Assembly: GCA_017435425.1 (NCBI GenBank)
Contig: JAFSFC010000016.1
Location: forward strand, 1-64,000
Reading direction: 5' to 3'
From: Ruminiclostridium sp.
GTDB lineage: Bacteria; Bacillota; Clostridia; Oscillospirales; Oscillospiraceae
DNA length: 64,000 nt
The notes under the pieces are model-generated. The model was not told where the DNA came from and ran no database searches. It was given only the letters and a program-made list of their open reading frames with translations. Of this stretch, positions 56,318-64,000 are shown piece by piece (position 1 is the stretch's first letter; each line of letters begins with the position of its first letter). The position numbers were made by a program, and so were the translations under genes.

Positions 56318-58915
56318 TTGCGCTTCGAAACAAGGCTCATACCCCTGCGCCCACCCCTGGATTTTAGGGCAGGACGCCGGAAGAAGGTTCTGGCACTGGT
56401 TCTGGCAATGGCTATGTCTCTGTCCCTGGCTGTTACCGCTGGTGCTGCGTTCAACGATCAGGATAAGATCGTGAACACCGAGGCTGTTGACATGTGCTCC
56501 GCACTGAACATCATCAACGGCTACACCGACGGTTCCTTCAAGCCCGAGGGCAATGTCACCCGCGCAGAAGCTGCAAAGATGATCACCATTGCTCTGAACG
56601 GCGGCAAGGAGCCCACCCTGTCCGCATCTTCCACCCCCACCTACTCCGACATCGCTGGCCACTGGGCTGCAAAGTACATCGAGTACTGCACCTCTCTGGG
56701 CATCGTTGCTGGTGACGGCGCTGGCAAGTTCAACCCCAACGGCAACGTGAAGGCTGTTGAGCTGGCTAAGATGCTGCTGATCGCTATCGGCTACAGCGCA
56801 GACGCTGAGAAGTTCGTCGGCGCAAACTGGGACACCAACGTGAACGTCGTTGCTTCCCAGAAGGACCTGTACGAGGAGCTGGAGTCCATCGACCCCTCCG
56901 TCGCTGCTACCCGCGACACCGCTGCTCAGATGGTCTGGAACGCTCTGAACATCCTGATGGTTGAGTATGACTACAAGCTGACCACCGTGAACGGCACCCT
57001 GACTTCCGAGCTGGTTGTTAAGGACATCCCCTACACCACCCTGCTGACCAAGAAGTTCGACACCAAGTCCACCGAGGGTACCACCGGTATCATGACCGGC
57101 GCTTCCTACAACACCACTAAGGAAGAGTACACCTACACCGTCCAGGCTCTGACTGCCGACCACGCTCTGGCTGCTGCTCAGACCTATGTCACTGAGGCTG
57201 ACTACACTGCTCTGATTGGCCACAACGTTACTTTCGTCGTCGAGAATGACAATGACGTCTACGGCGCATTTACCGCTGACAGCATCGTTCTGGCTTCCGG
57301 CATCGTTGGCGACATCGATGTTGCTACCTACGCCAACAACACCATCGAAATTGCTGATGTTGAGTACGACGTTGACGCTGATGTCACTGGCATCAAGATT
57401 GGCGTTGCAAACCACGCATACACCTGGACCAAGCTGGGCTCCGCAGCTGATCTGACTAATGCTACTATCGTGGCTCCCTATGATACCTTCACTGCTATCG
57501 ACTGGGATGATGACGCTGACATCGATCTGATTGCAGTTGTCCCCGTTGTCCTGAAGGACGTCAGCTATGTTGGCTCCGACTACGTCAAGTTCTCTGGCGA
57601 TGCTAACAAGTATGAGATCAGCGAAGAAGACTGGGCTGCATACGAAGGCATCGAGAAGGAAGACGTCGTTATTGTTTCTGGCGATGCTTCCCTGAAGACC
57701 CTGGGCACCATCTCTGAGCTGGAAGTTCAGACCGGCAAGGTTTCCGCTGTTAAGGCCAAGACTGCTGTCATCGGCGGCGAGACCTACAACTTCACCCAGG
57801 TGGCCACCAATGCTACCATGAAGACCACCTACCTGGATCAGGAGATCGAGTTCTACGTTGTCAATGGTTACCTGGTCAAGGAGATCACCACTGATACCTC
57901 TGTTTCTGTGAGCGACTTCGCAGTCGTTACCGACGCTGTTTCCAGCGCAGCTATCGGCGGCACCTATGACGTCGAACTGCTGTATGCTGACGGCACCACC
58001 GAGGTTGTTAAGGGCGCAGCTCCCTACACCTCTCTGATTGGCAAGATGGTCAAGTTCGATGAGGATGACGGCAAGTACACCCTGACCGAGGTTGTCGTGG
58101 CTGACCTGGCTGACTTCGATGCAGAGGCAGTTGATCAGACCCGTACCGACAATGTTGCAAACGGCATTGCAGGCGCATGGTCCAAGGCTGCCAGCGCTTC
58201 CGATGCTGATGCCAAGATCGGCGGTTACAAGATTGCAGCTGACGCTGTTGTCTTTGTGTTCGATGGTGAGGACTACACCGTTGAGACCGGCGCTACCGTC
58301 TCCAAGGTTACCGATGATAACGCTAAGGTCTTTGCTTATGGCGCAGACAAGAATGCAACCAACGCTTACTATGTTTCCTTCGCATTCGTTCAGACCTCCG
58401 GCGTCTCCGCATCCGACATCATGTACGGCTATGTCGTCTCCGAAGTTTCCTCCATTAAGGATTCTGACGGCGAGTATGAGACCGCTACCGTTTGGAACGG
58501 CTCCGAGTCTGTTGAGCTGACCACCGATAATGGCATTACCTTTGCTGGTGCAACCGAAGGTCGCATCATTGCCTACAAGCTGAACGCTGAAGGTGCTGTT
58601 TCCTATGTCGCAACTGTTGACTCTCTGGGCGGTGTGCTGGGCACTCTGACCATCATTGATGGTGATGACCTCACTATCAACGGCAACCCCTATGAGATTG
58701 ACGAAGATACCGTCATCCTGTACGTTGACGCTAGCGAGAAGGAAGCTGCTACTAATGGCTCCCTGAACGTTGCTGACGAAGCTCCCACTGCTTCTGGCAC
58801 TGGCATCCTGAACGGCTACTTCACCAACGTTTATGTCTACAACCAGGCTGGCACCGACTCTGCCATCGAGCTGCTGGTTGTTGACATTGACAACGACTGG
58901 ATGGGCGTTCAGTAA
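56318..58915 (+). CDS. SLH-domain surface (S-layer-type) protein, start not defined
   Basis: An open frame of about 865 codons. Residues 20-46 (KKVLALVLAMAMSLSLAVTAGAA) are a signal peptide. Two SLH domains follow (about 48-92 with GYTDGSFKPEGNVTRAEAAKMI; 105-155 with YSDIAGHWAAKYIEY) and a weak third, then about 650 residues of acidic, Thr/Val-rich beta sequence. SLH repeats bind secondary wall polymer, so the protein coats the cell. Codons (GCT, GTT, GAC) and lower GC fit strong expression, yet no ATG/GTG with RBS precedes the signal peptide: the only upstream starts are a TTG at 56318 without RBS, and internal ATGs (56407) lie within the signal. See findings. Confidence 0.8.
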   Translation: MRFETRLIPLRPPLDFRAGRRKKVLALVLAMAMSLSLAVTAGAAFNDQDKIVNTEAVDMCSALNIINGYTDGSFKPEGNVTRAEAAKMITIALNGGKEPTLSASSTPTYSDIAGHWAAKYIEYCTSLGIVAGDGAGKFNPNGNVKAVELAKMLLIAIGYSADAEKFVGANWDTNVNVVASQKDLYEELESIDPSVAATRDTAAQMVWNALNILMVEYDYKLTTVNGTLTSELVVKDIPYTTLLTKKFDTKSTEGTTGIMTGASYNTTKEEYTYTVQALTADHALAAAQTYVTEADYTALIGHNVTFVVENDNDVYGAFTADSIVLASGIVGDIDVATYANNTIEIADVEYDVDADVTGIKIGVANHAYTWTKLGSAADLTNATIVAPYDTFTAIDWDDDADIDLIAVVPVVLKDVSYVGSDYVKFSGDANKYEISEEDWAAYEGIEKEDVVIVSGDASLKTLGTISELEVQTGKVSAVKAKTAVIGGETYNFTQVATNATMKTTYLDQEIEFYVVNGYLVKEITTDTSVSVSDFAVVTDAVSSAAIGGTYDVELLYADGTTEVVKGAAPYTSLIGKMVKFDEDDGKYTLTEVVVADLADFDAEAVDQTRTDNVANGIAGAWSKAASASDADAKIGGYKIAADAVVFVFDGEDYTVETGATVSKVTDDNAKVFAYGADKNATNAYYVSFAFVQTSGVSASDIMYGYVVSEVSSIKDSDGEYETATVWNGSESVELTTDNGITFAGATEGRIIAYKLNAEGAVSYVATVDSLGGVLGTLTIIDGDDLTINGNPYEIDEDTVILYVDASEKEAATNGSLNVADEAPTASGTGILNGYFTNVYVYNQAGTDSAIELLVVDIDNDWMGVQ

Positions 58916-58960
58916 TCTACTCTGAATCCCTGATTCAGTGTTAGATTCCTAACAAGTTTT

Positions 58961-58991
58961 ACAAGCCCCCGGGCATTGCTCGGGGGCTTGT
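58961..58991 (+). terminator. Terminator of the SLH gene
   Basis: ACAAGCCCCCG and CGGGGGCTTGT arms with T following. Confidence 0.88.
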
Positions 58992-59028
58992 TCCATATCC
59001 TAGCTATTATCTTATAAGGAGGCTCCCA

Positions 59029-59370
59029 ATGAAACGATTTCTCGCCCTGCTCCTGTCCCTTGTTCTGACCCTGACCCTCTGCGCCTGCGGGGGCGGGGAA
59101 GACACCGCTCATGTGGGCACCTACGACTGCACCTCCGTCACCATGGGTGACGTGGTCATCGACACCATCGAAGGCTCCCTGGACCTCCAGAAGGGCGGCA
59201 AGGGCACCCTCACCCTCTCCGGTGAGTCCTACTCCCTGACCCACACCCTGGAAGAAGGCACCCTCACCCTGACCATCGACGGCCAGGACGCCACCGGCAC
59301 CTACGCCGACGGCACCATCACCGTGGACCTCTTCGGCGCCACCTGCACCTTCGAACCCTCCGCCGAATGA
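59029..59370 (+). CDS. Small lipoprotein
   Basis: A 113-residue lipoprotein with lipobox LTLCAC near residue 18. The mature part is beta-rich and rich in Thr/Gly (GTLTLSGESYSLTHTLEEGTLTLTIDGQDATGTYADGTITVDL), a common lipocalin-like or META-type build of small clostridial lipoproteins. Function unknown. AAGGAGG precedes the ATG. It may be a companion of the surface protein upstream but has its own terminator. Confidence 0.82.
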   Translation: MKRFLALLLSLVLTLTLCACGGGEDTAHVGTYDCTSVTMGDVVIDTIEGSLDLQKGGKGTLTLSGESYSLTHTLEEGTLTLTIDGQDATGTYADGTITVDLFGATCTFEPSAE

Positions 59371-59375
59371 CCCCC

Positions 59376-59403
59376 AACACCCCCGATCTTCGGGGGTGTT
59401 TTT
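59376..59403 (+). terminator. Terminator of the small lipoprotein gene
   Basis: AACACCCCCGA, TCT, TCGGGGGTGTT, TTT. Confidence 0.92.
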
Positions 59404-59528
59404 CTATCCAGAGATATAGAAACCCTTCAGGGGGCGGGCGGATGTGGTCATCCGCCCCTACAATGGGTTGTTCCACAAACTTACGCCACGGGTCAACCCG
59501 CCACGTTCCCCCTCATCAGAACAAGCAA
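59404..59528. other. Intergenic stretch with a palindrome GGGCGGATG/CATCCGCCC
   Basis: No gene. A 27-base hairpin (about 59434-59456) with GGGCGGATG and CATCCGCCC arms is REP-like. Confidence 0.45.
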
Positions 59529-59554
59529 AAGGCACCTTCCTGAGAAGGTGCCTT
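59529..59554 (-). terminator. Terminator of the M50-type protease gene
   Basis: AAGGCACCTTC, CTGA, GAAGGTGCCTT, followed by TTTGC on the minus strand. Confidence 0.88.
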
Positions 59555-59588
59555 GATTATTATCCGCTTCCATATTAAAATAATGGCA

Positions 59589-60728
59589 TCACTCTACCCG
59601 GGCTTTGGCCAGGTCCATGAGCTCCCGCTCGCCCTCCCACTCCACAGGGTAGGGGTAGGACTTGCCAACCTTTCGGAACAGCCCTTCGAGCTTCTCTGCC
59701 TTGGCCCGGTCCCCCTCGCCCAGCAATGCGTAGGCGTACTGGGTGCGCAGGACGGAAGGGTACTTTTTCATACTCTTCATGAACTTCCTCTGGCCCTTGG
59801 TGAGCATCCGCTCCAACCGATCGGGCCGGTTCTCAAAGAGAAGCTCGCAGTAAATGAGATCGCAGGTCAGCAGGTTGTGGTAGATCCCCATGAGGGCGTT
59901 TTTTCCGGAAATCAGCTTTGCCATTTCCTCTCGGGCGGCCTGGAACCGATGCTCATCCATGAGTCGGTTGCACCGAAAGACCGCCAGCACAGCCACAAGA
60001 CTGTTCTTCATCCCCTCTTCATCCGGGGCCTCAAACCATTCTTCCGGCATATCCCTCAGCCGGACCCCTTGGGCCTGCATGGCCGCCATCTTCATCTGGA
60101 TCCAGAAGGATCGCAGAGCGGCCGGGTCCTTGCCCAGAGCCAGGGCGTTGTGGCCGTCGTTGTCCACGGCCCCCAGCCGCAGGGGGATGCCGTTCACCAG
60201 AGCATAGATGACCCCGATGAGGGAGAACATCAGAAAAACCACCGGCCAGAAGGCCATCCCCTGGGTAAGCCGCCACAGAAGAATACCCAGTGAGGCGGAG
60301 AGCAGATTCAGGATAGAGCCCCCCAGGTTGTACAGGACCACCGGGAGCTTCCCGTCCACCATGTCGGGCGGGTCCATGAGGCACTGGCCCCCGGTGCCCG
60401 CCAGGGAGAGCCGCCGGAACCGGAGCTTCCCATCCTGGCGGATCCACATAAAACTGGCCACCCGGAAGGAAGAGAAGCGATAGCCCGACAGGAGGCCGAA
60501 CACCAGGTGCCCGCCCTCGTGGATGACGATCTGCAGGACCAGCAGGAGATACAGCACCAGGATCATCCCGGCGAAATAGAACAGAGTCTGACCGGGGCTT
60601 GTGTCCGGCCCGGCGATGGTGTCCATATGCTGGGCGATCATCACCCCGCAGACCCCGCCCAGGACCAGAAAGACCAGGAACATCAGGGCCCCCTGCCAGG
60701 AGATTTTTCGTTTTTTCTTTTTCGCCAC
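59589..60728 (-). CDS. M50-type membrane metalloprotease
   Basis: A 379-residue protein with at least five helices. H70-E-G-G-H74 in QIVIHEGGHLVFGLLSGY is the zinc site in a membrane helix, as in site-2 proteases; a later NLGGSILNLLSASLGILL may hold the third ligand, though the usual LDG is not evident. The C-terminal 150 residues are soluble and TPR-like. It could act on anti-sigma or membrane substrates. The start is GTG (60728) with GGAGGG in front. Confidence 0.75.
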   Translation of the reverse strand: MAKKKKRKISWQGALMFLVFLVLGGVCGVMIAQHMDTIAGPDTSPGQTLFYFAGMILVLYLLLVLQIVIHEGGHLVFGLLSGYRFSSFRVASFMWIRQDGKLRFRRLSLAGTGGQCLMDPPDMVDGKLPVVLYNLGGSILNLLSASLGILLWRLTQGMAFWPVVFLMFSLIGVIYALVNGIPLRLGAVDNDGHNALALGKDPAALRSFWIQMKMAAMQAQGVRLRDMPEEWFEAPDEEGMKNSLVAVLAVFRCNRLMDEHRFQAAREEMAKLISGKNALMGIYHNLLTCDLIYCELLFENRPDRLERMLTKGQRKFMKSMKKYPSVLRTQYAYALLGEGDRAKAEKLEGLFRKVGKSYPYPVEWEGERELMDLAKARVE

Positions 60729-60804
60729 GGTGCATCCCTCCCAGAATATTCTGGTTTTATTATAGCACGATACCCCTACTGATTCAATAGGAAGGAGGCC
60801 GGCC

Positions 60805-61758
60805 ATGCGCAGGCTCACACTGCCCATCACCCCCGCCCTGGCGGGGAAAGACGTCAACACCCTTCTGCGGAAGGAGCTGAAGCTGTCCGGCTCCAGTGTC
60901 CGCCGGGCCAAGACCCTGCCGGACGGCATCCTCCTGGACGGCCAGCCGGTCTTCACCAACGCCCGGGCGGGCGAGGGCCAGACCCTTTCCGTCTTTGTGG
61001 GGGACACCGTCCTCAGCCAGCAGATCGAACCGGTGACGGGTCCCCTGGACATCCTCTACGAGGACGAGGACCTGCTCCTTATCAATAAAGACGGCCGGAC
61101 CCCCGTCCACCCCAGCCAGGGCCACCACGGGGACACCCTGGCCAACTTCCTCATGGCATACTATGAGGCCATCGGCCTCCGTGCCGCTTTCCATCCCGTG
61201 AACCGTCTGGACCGGGGGACCTCCGGCCTCATGGCGGTGGCCAAGCACCCCCACGCCCACGAGCTGCTTCAGCAGCAGCTCCAGGACGGGCGGCTGACCA
61301 GGACCTACCTGGCCGTCTGCGAAGGGGTGCCGGAGTCCCTGGCCGGGGTGGTCGACGCCCCCATCGCCCGGGAGCCCGGTTCCGTCCTGCGGCGGATGGT
61401 CTCCCCGGAGGGAGCCGCCGCCCGGACCCATTACGAGGTGCTGGAACAGGCCAATGGGCGCAGTCTGGTCCGTCTCCGGCTGGAGACCGGCCGCACCCAC
61501 CAGATCCGGGTCCACATGACCCACCTGGGCTGTCCCCTGGTGGGGGATTTCCTCTACGGGGAAGAGACCCAGGAACTGCCTGACCGCTTTGCCCTCCACT
61601 CGGCCTCCATTCGGCTGTATCAGCCCATCACCGGGGAGGAACTTTCCCTGACCAGCCCTTTGCCCCCGGATTTAGCAAGGCTTCTCCCAGGAAAAAGGCT
61701 CCCCTTGATAGGGGAGCTGGGTGCGAAGCAGCCTGAGGGGTGCTATCCTGCCAGATAG
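60805..61758 (+). CDS. RluA family pseudouridine synthase
   Basis: A 317-residue synthase. An S4-like start (DVNTLLRKELKLSGSSVRRAKTLPDGILLDGQPV) is followed by HPVNRLDRGTSGLMAVAKH, in which the aspartate of RLDRGTSG is catalytic, and RTHQIRVHMTHLGCPLVGDFLYG. Target rRNA or tRNA position not set. The last 20 residues (R298 to R317) are encoded by the palindromic repeat at 61694-61841 and are not part of the fold. Confidence 0.93.
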   Translation: MRRLTLPITPALAGKDVNTLLRKELKLSGSSVRRAKTLPDGILLDGQPVFTNARAGEGQTLSVFVGDTVLSQQIEPVTGPLDILYEDEDLLLINKDGRTPVHPSQGHHGDTLANFLMAYYEAIGLRAAFHPVNRLDRGTSGLMAVAKHPHAHELLQQQLQDGRLTRTYLAVCEGVPESLAGVVDAPIAREPGSVLRRMVSPEGAAARTHYEVLEQANGRSLVRLRLETGRTHQIRVHMTHLGCPLVGDFLYGEETQELPDRFALHSASIRLYQPITGEELSLTSPLPPDLARLLPGKRLPLIGELGAKQPEGCYPAR

Positions 61759-61841
61759 CTTGTCGTATCGGTACGACAGCATGCCCTTAGACCCCGCACC
61801 CCTCCGCCCCTTTGGGGCACCTCCCCTCACAGGGGAGGCTA
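61694..61841. repeat. MITE/REP-like palindromic repeat, copy 2
   Basis: About 148 bases, ends AAAGGCTCCCCT and AGGGGAGGCT, central palindrome TGTCGTAtCGgTACGACA. It is the same element as at 11095-11252 with one difference in the first 55 bases and a different internal arm (GCCCCTTTGGGGC). It overlaps the RluA stop, giving an in-frame tail. Confidence 0.88.
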
Positions 61842-61874
61842 ATAAACAGTATGATGAAACCAGGAGGAACTGCC

Positions 61875-62900
61875 GTGAATCCTTTATCCAACCTTCCCAT
61901 CCCCCTGCTGGCCTGGTACCGGGACAACGCCCGGGACCTGCCCTGGCGTCGGGACCCGGACCCCTACCGGGTGTGGGTCTCCGAGATCATGCTCCAGCAG
62001 ACCCGGGTGGCTGCCGTGCTGGGCTACTTCCAGCGGTTCATGGAGGCCTTCCCCACGGTCCGTGACCTGGCGGAGGCCCCGGAGGACCAGCTCATGAAGC
62101 TCTGGCAGGGCCTGGGCTACTACAGCCGGGCCCGGAACCTGCAAAAAGCCGCCCGGCAGATCATGACCGACTTCGGCGGGGCCTTCCCCACCGATTACAA
62201 AGAAATTTGCTCTCTGGCCGGGGTGGGGGACTATACCGCCTCGGCCCTGGCCTCCATCTGCTTCGGCCAGCCCACCCCCGCTGTGGACGGGAACCTCCTG
62301 CGGGTCACTGCCCGCATCCTGGCCGACGACACCGACATCACCACCGCCAAGGGCAAGAAGCACTTCACGGACGCCCTGGCCCGGATCATCCCCCTGGAGG
62401 AGCCGGGAAAGTTCAACCAAGCCATGATGGACCTGGGGGCTATGGTCTGCCTGCCCAACGGGGCACCCCTCTGCGACAAGTGTCCGGCGGCGGACTTCTG
62501 CCAGGCCCGCATCCAGGGCCGCACCGGGGAACTCCCCGTCCGCCCCGCCAAAAAGCCCCGAAAAATTGAGGACCGAAAGGTCTTCTTCCTGTTTCACCAG
62601 GGGAAGGTGGCTCTCCGCCGCCGTCCCGCCAAGGGTCTGCTGGCCGGGTTGTGGGAGTACCCCAATACCCTGGCGGAAGAAGCCCCGCCCATGCCGAACC
62701 TGGAACCGGAGTTCGCCGGGACGGGAGTCCACATTTTCACCCACGTGGAGTGGCGGATGACCGCCTGGAAGGCCCAGCTGCCCACCGCCGACCTGCCCGA
62801 GGGCTGGGTCTGGGCAGACAAGGCCGCCCTGGCCGCCCGGTACGCTGTCCCCAGCGCCTTCGCCCCCTTCCAAGCCCTGGTGGAGGAGGAATTGCCATGA
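61875..62900 (+). CDS. mutY: A/G-specific adenine glycosylase
   Basis: A 341-residue MutY. The helix-hairpin-helix LAGVGDYTASALASICFGQPTPAVDGNLLRV includes the catalytic aspartate (VDGN), and CLPNGAPLCDKCPAADFC is the [4Fe-4S] loop (C-x7-C-x2-C-x5-C, one longer than the E. coli spacing; a common clostridial form). The last 110 residues are a Nudix-like 8-oxoG-binding domain. It removes A opposite 8-oxoG. The start is GTG (61875) with AGGAGG. Its stop overlaps the next ATG. Confidence 0.95.
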   Translation: MNPLSNLPIPLLAWYRDNARDLPWRRDPDPYRVWVSEIMLQQTRVAAVLGYFQRFMEAFPTVRDLAEAPEDQLMKLWQGLGYYSRARNLQKAARQIMTDFGGAFPTDYKEICSLAGVGDYTASALASICFGQPTPAVDGNLLRVTARILADDTDITTAKGKKHFTDALARIIPLEEPGKFNQAMMDLGAMVCLPNGAPLCDKCPAADFCQARIQGRTGELPVRPAKKPRKIEDRKVFFLFHQGKVALRRRPAKGLLAGLWEYPNTLAEEAPPMPNLEPEFAGTGVHIFTHVEWRMTAWKAQLPTADLPEGWVWADKAALAARYAVPSAFAPFQALVEEELP

Positions 62901-63781
62901 CCTTCGACATGACCCGCTGCACCCTCTGCCCCCGGCAGTGCAAGGCTGACCGCACCCAGGGGAAGGGCCGCTGCCGGATGCCCGATCGCCCCGTTCTGGC
63001 CCGGGCCGCCCTCCACCACTGGGAGGAGCCGCCCCTGTCCGGCACCCGGGGGGCCGGCACCGTCTTCTTCTCCGGCTGCTCCCTGGGATGCATTTTCTGC
63101 CAGAACGACTCCATCAGCCAGCAGGACTTCGGCAAGGAAATTTCGGTGGCCCGGCTCCGGGAGATCTTTTTTGAACTGGTGAAAGCCGGGGCTCACAACA
63201 TCGACCTGGTGAATCCCACCCACTACGCCCACGTGGTGGCCGAGGCTCTGACCGAACCCCTGCCCGTGCCGGTGGTCTGGAACTCCGGGGGCTACGACCG
63301 GGTGGAGACCCTCCAGGCCCTGGAGGGCAAAATTCAAATTTATCTGCCCGACTATAAGTATCCCGACCCCGCTGGGGCGAAGAAATACGCCATGGCGGAG
63401 GACTACCCCGAGGCTGCCCAGTCCGCCATCCGGGAGATGGTCCGCCAGACCGGGCCCTATGAGCTGGACGAAGATGGCATCCTGCAAAAAGGTGTCATCA
63501 TCCGCCATCTCATCCTGCCCGGCCGCCTGGAACAGGCCAAGGCGGTCATGGACTGGGTGGCCGAGACCTTCCCGCCACACACGGTTCTGTTCTCCCTCAT
63601 GAGCCAGTACACCCCCTGGGGCAGGGCGGCGGAGTATCCCGAACTGAACCGCCGCCTGCGCAAGAGCGAGATCCGGGCGGCTGCCGCCTACATGGCCAAC
63701 CTGGGCCTGGACGGCTTCTCCCAGGAGGAGAGCGCCGCCCGGGCCGAGTACATCCCCAACTTTGATTTAACTGGCCTGTAA
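62897..63781 (+). CDS. Radical SAM protein of the PflX/COG1313 group
   Basis: A 294-residue radical SAM protein. The N-terminal cysteine set (CTLCPRQCKADRTQGKGRCRM) is followed by EEPPLSGTRGAGTVFFSGCSLGCIFCQN, whose CxxxCxxC binds the SAM cluster. These are annotated as PflA-like, but no substrate is known. It overlaps mutY by four bases (ATGA). It is different from the activase at 16248. Confidence 0.88.
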   Translation: MTFDMTRCTLCPRQCKADRTQGKGRCRMPDRPVLARAALHHWEEPPLSGTRGAGTVFFSGCSLGCIFCQNDSISQQDFGKEISVARLREIFFELVKAGAHNIDLVNPTHYAHVVAEALTEPLPVPVVWNSGGYDRVETLQALEGKIQIYLPDYKYPDPAGAKKYAMAEDYPEAAQSAIREMVRQTGPYELDEDGILQKGVIIRHLILPGRLEQAKAVMDWVAETFPPHTVLFSLMSQYTPWGRAAEYPELNRRLRKSEIRAAAAYMANLGLDGFSQEESAARAEYIPNFDLTGL

Positions 63782-63786
63782 TTTTT

Positions 63787-63816
63787 GTATAAGAAACCTC
63801 CCTTCGGGTAAGAATA
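63787..63816 (+). promoter_or_regulatory. Sigma-F-type promoter
   Basis: GTATA (63787-63791), 15 bases, GGTAAGAATA (63807-63816), which matches the sigma-F consensus (GYATA, GGNNANAHTR) in every defined position. It lies about 50 bases before a SpoIIQ-like gene start. Confidence 0.8.
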
Positions 63817-63864
63817 GCCTGTGAAGAGGCCTCCCGCCGAGGCCCAAACAGTTCAGGAGGTTTC
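63793..63864. repeat. GAAACCTCC / GGAGGTTTC inverted repeat around the leader
   Basis: Nine-base perfect arms at 63793-63801 and 63856-63864; the right arm is the RBS of the next gene. It would hide the RBS only in transcripts that read through from upstream, since the sigma-F start falls between the arms. Confidence 0.5.
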
Positions 63865-63866
63865 CT

Positions 63867-64000
63867 ATGAAGCAAAAACGCACCCAGCAGCGGGGCGACT
63901 TTATCGAGGGCAAGGGCTTTTACATAGTCCTGTTCCTCTGCGTCGCCGCAATTGGAATTTCGGGCTATTATCTCTTTGGCAGTCTGGCCGGTCCCGCCGG
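63867..64000 (+). CDS. SpoIIQ-like sporulation protein, N-terminal part (truncated by window)
   Basis: Only 44 codons are present: a charged start (KQKRTQQRGDFIEGKGF) then one membrane helix (YIVLFLCVAAIGISGYYLF). This is the usual beginning of the SpoIIQ/M23 peptidase-like proteins in clostridia, and a sigma-F-type promoter precedes it, as is true for spoIIQ. The peptidase domain is outside the window, so the identity is inference. RBS AGGAGG. Confidence 0.6.
   Translation, partial: MKQKRTQQRGDFIEGKGFYIVLFLCVAAIGISGYYLFGSLAGPA

Noticed and set aside
56269-56400. Invertible promoter before the SLH gene
   Set aside because: I looked for inverted repeats flanking the junction and found none in the nearby sequence; only the missing start is reported.
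63793-63864. RBS-sequestering riboswitch-like hairpin before the SpoIIQ-like gene
   Set aside because: The left arm lies upstream of the transcription start predicted from the sigma-F promoter, so the normal transcript cannot form it.

Overview
The window is a gene-dense (~60-65 % GC) stretch of a Gram-positive, spore-forming anaerobe. The best fit is a gut Oscillospiraceae/Ruminococcaceae-type clostridium (Flavonifractor, Pseudoflavonifractor or Lawsonibacter relatives), inferred from gene content only. Supporting signs are spore maturation genes spmA/spmB, an AbrB/SpoVT-like regulator, a SpoIIQ-like gene start behind a near-perfect sigma-F promoter, an N-terminally extended L27 with the Prp protease that trims it, a glycyl radical enzyme with its activase, NrdG, SLH and other surface proteins, and HrcA/CIRCE control of htpG. 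Most transcription units have readable sigma-A promoters (TTGACA, 16-18 bp, TATAAT) and strong intrinsic terminators.

Layout. 1-8.2 kb: a possible IS200/IS605-type left end at the edge; an MBOAT/DHHW polymer O-acylation pair behind a leader terminator; a MATE exporter coupled to an unknown protein; a zinc/cadmium-type P1B ATPase with its metal-binding domain as a separate gene, an ArsR regulator and a perfect palindromic operator. 8.2-13.8 kb: an AT-rich gene bracketed by a 25-bp inverted repeat, an ECF sigma factor with a membrane partner, a DUF4317 gene with a palindromic mobile repeat in its leader, and a second MATE exporter. 13.8-17 kb: an unassigned glycyl radical enzyme and a compact activase. 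17-19.6 kb: two tRNA-Val genes flanking a cell-surface protein. 19.7-31 kb: AlbA_2 protein, FMN split-barrel protein with a LuxR regulator, thiolase with a palindromic operator, SulP transporter, prmA-phosphoesterase, and rplU-prp-rpmA-obgE.

31-45 kb: HAD phosphatase whose 3' end lies in a hairpin array, enoate reductase-like flavoenzyme, small alarmone synthetase with two aldo/keto reductases, rplM-rpsI with a strange inverted repeat at the rpsI 3' end, a TtcA-like thiolase of tRNA, Crp/Fnr and AraC regulators each divergent from a probable target, and mgtE behind an M-box-like leader. 45-56 kb: flavodoxin and a candidate small RNA sharing the same promoter-operator arrangement with GTTAGC-N4-GCTAAC palindromes (iron-type DtxR/IdeR-like), CarD with a leader terminator, htpG, recG, spmAB, abrB, and the operon nrdG-nudix-trmN6-rsmI. 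56-64 kb: an SLH-domain surface protein with highly expressed-type codon use but no recognisable start signals, a lipoprotein, an M50-type membrane protease, RluA whose C-terminus is encoded by the second copy of the palindromic repeat, mutY, a COG1313 radical SAM protein and the truncated SpoIIQ-like gene.

The strongest leads are the glycyl radical enzyme without the usual dehydratase glutamate, the iron-type regulon with a candidate sRNA, the start-less SLH gene, the rpsI inverted repeat, the hairpin array and the protein-coding palindromic repeat. No phage, CRISPR array or complete transposon was seen. All function calls come from reading motifs; no database search was possible.
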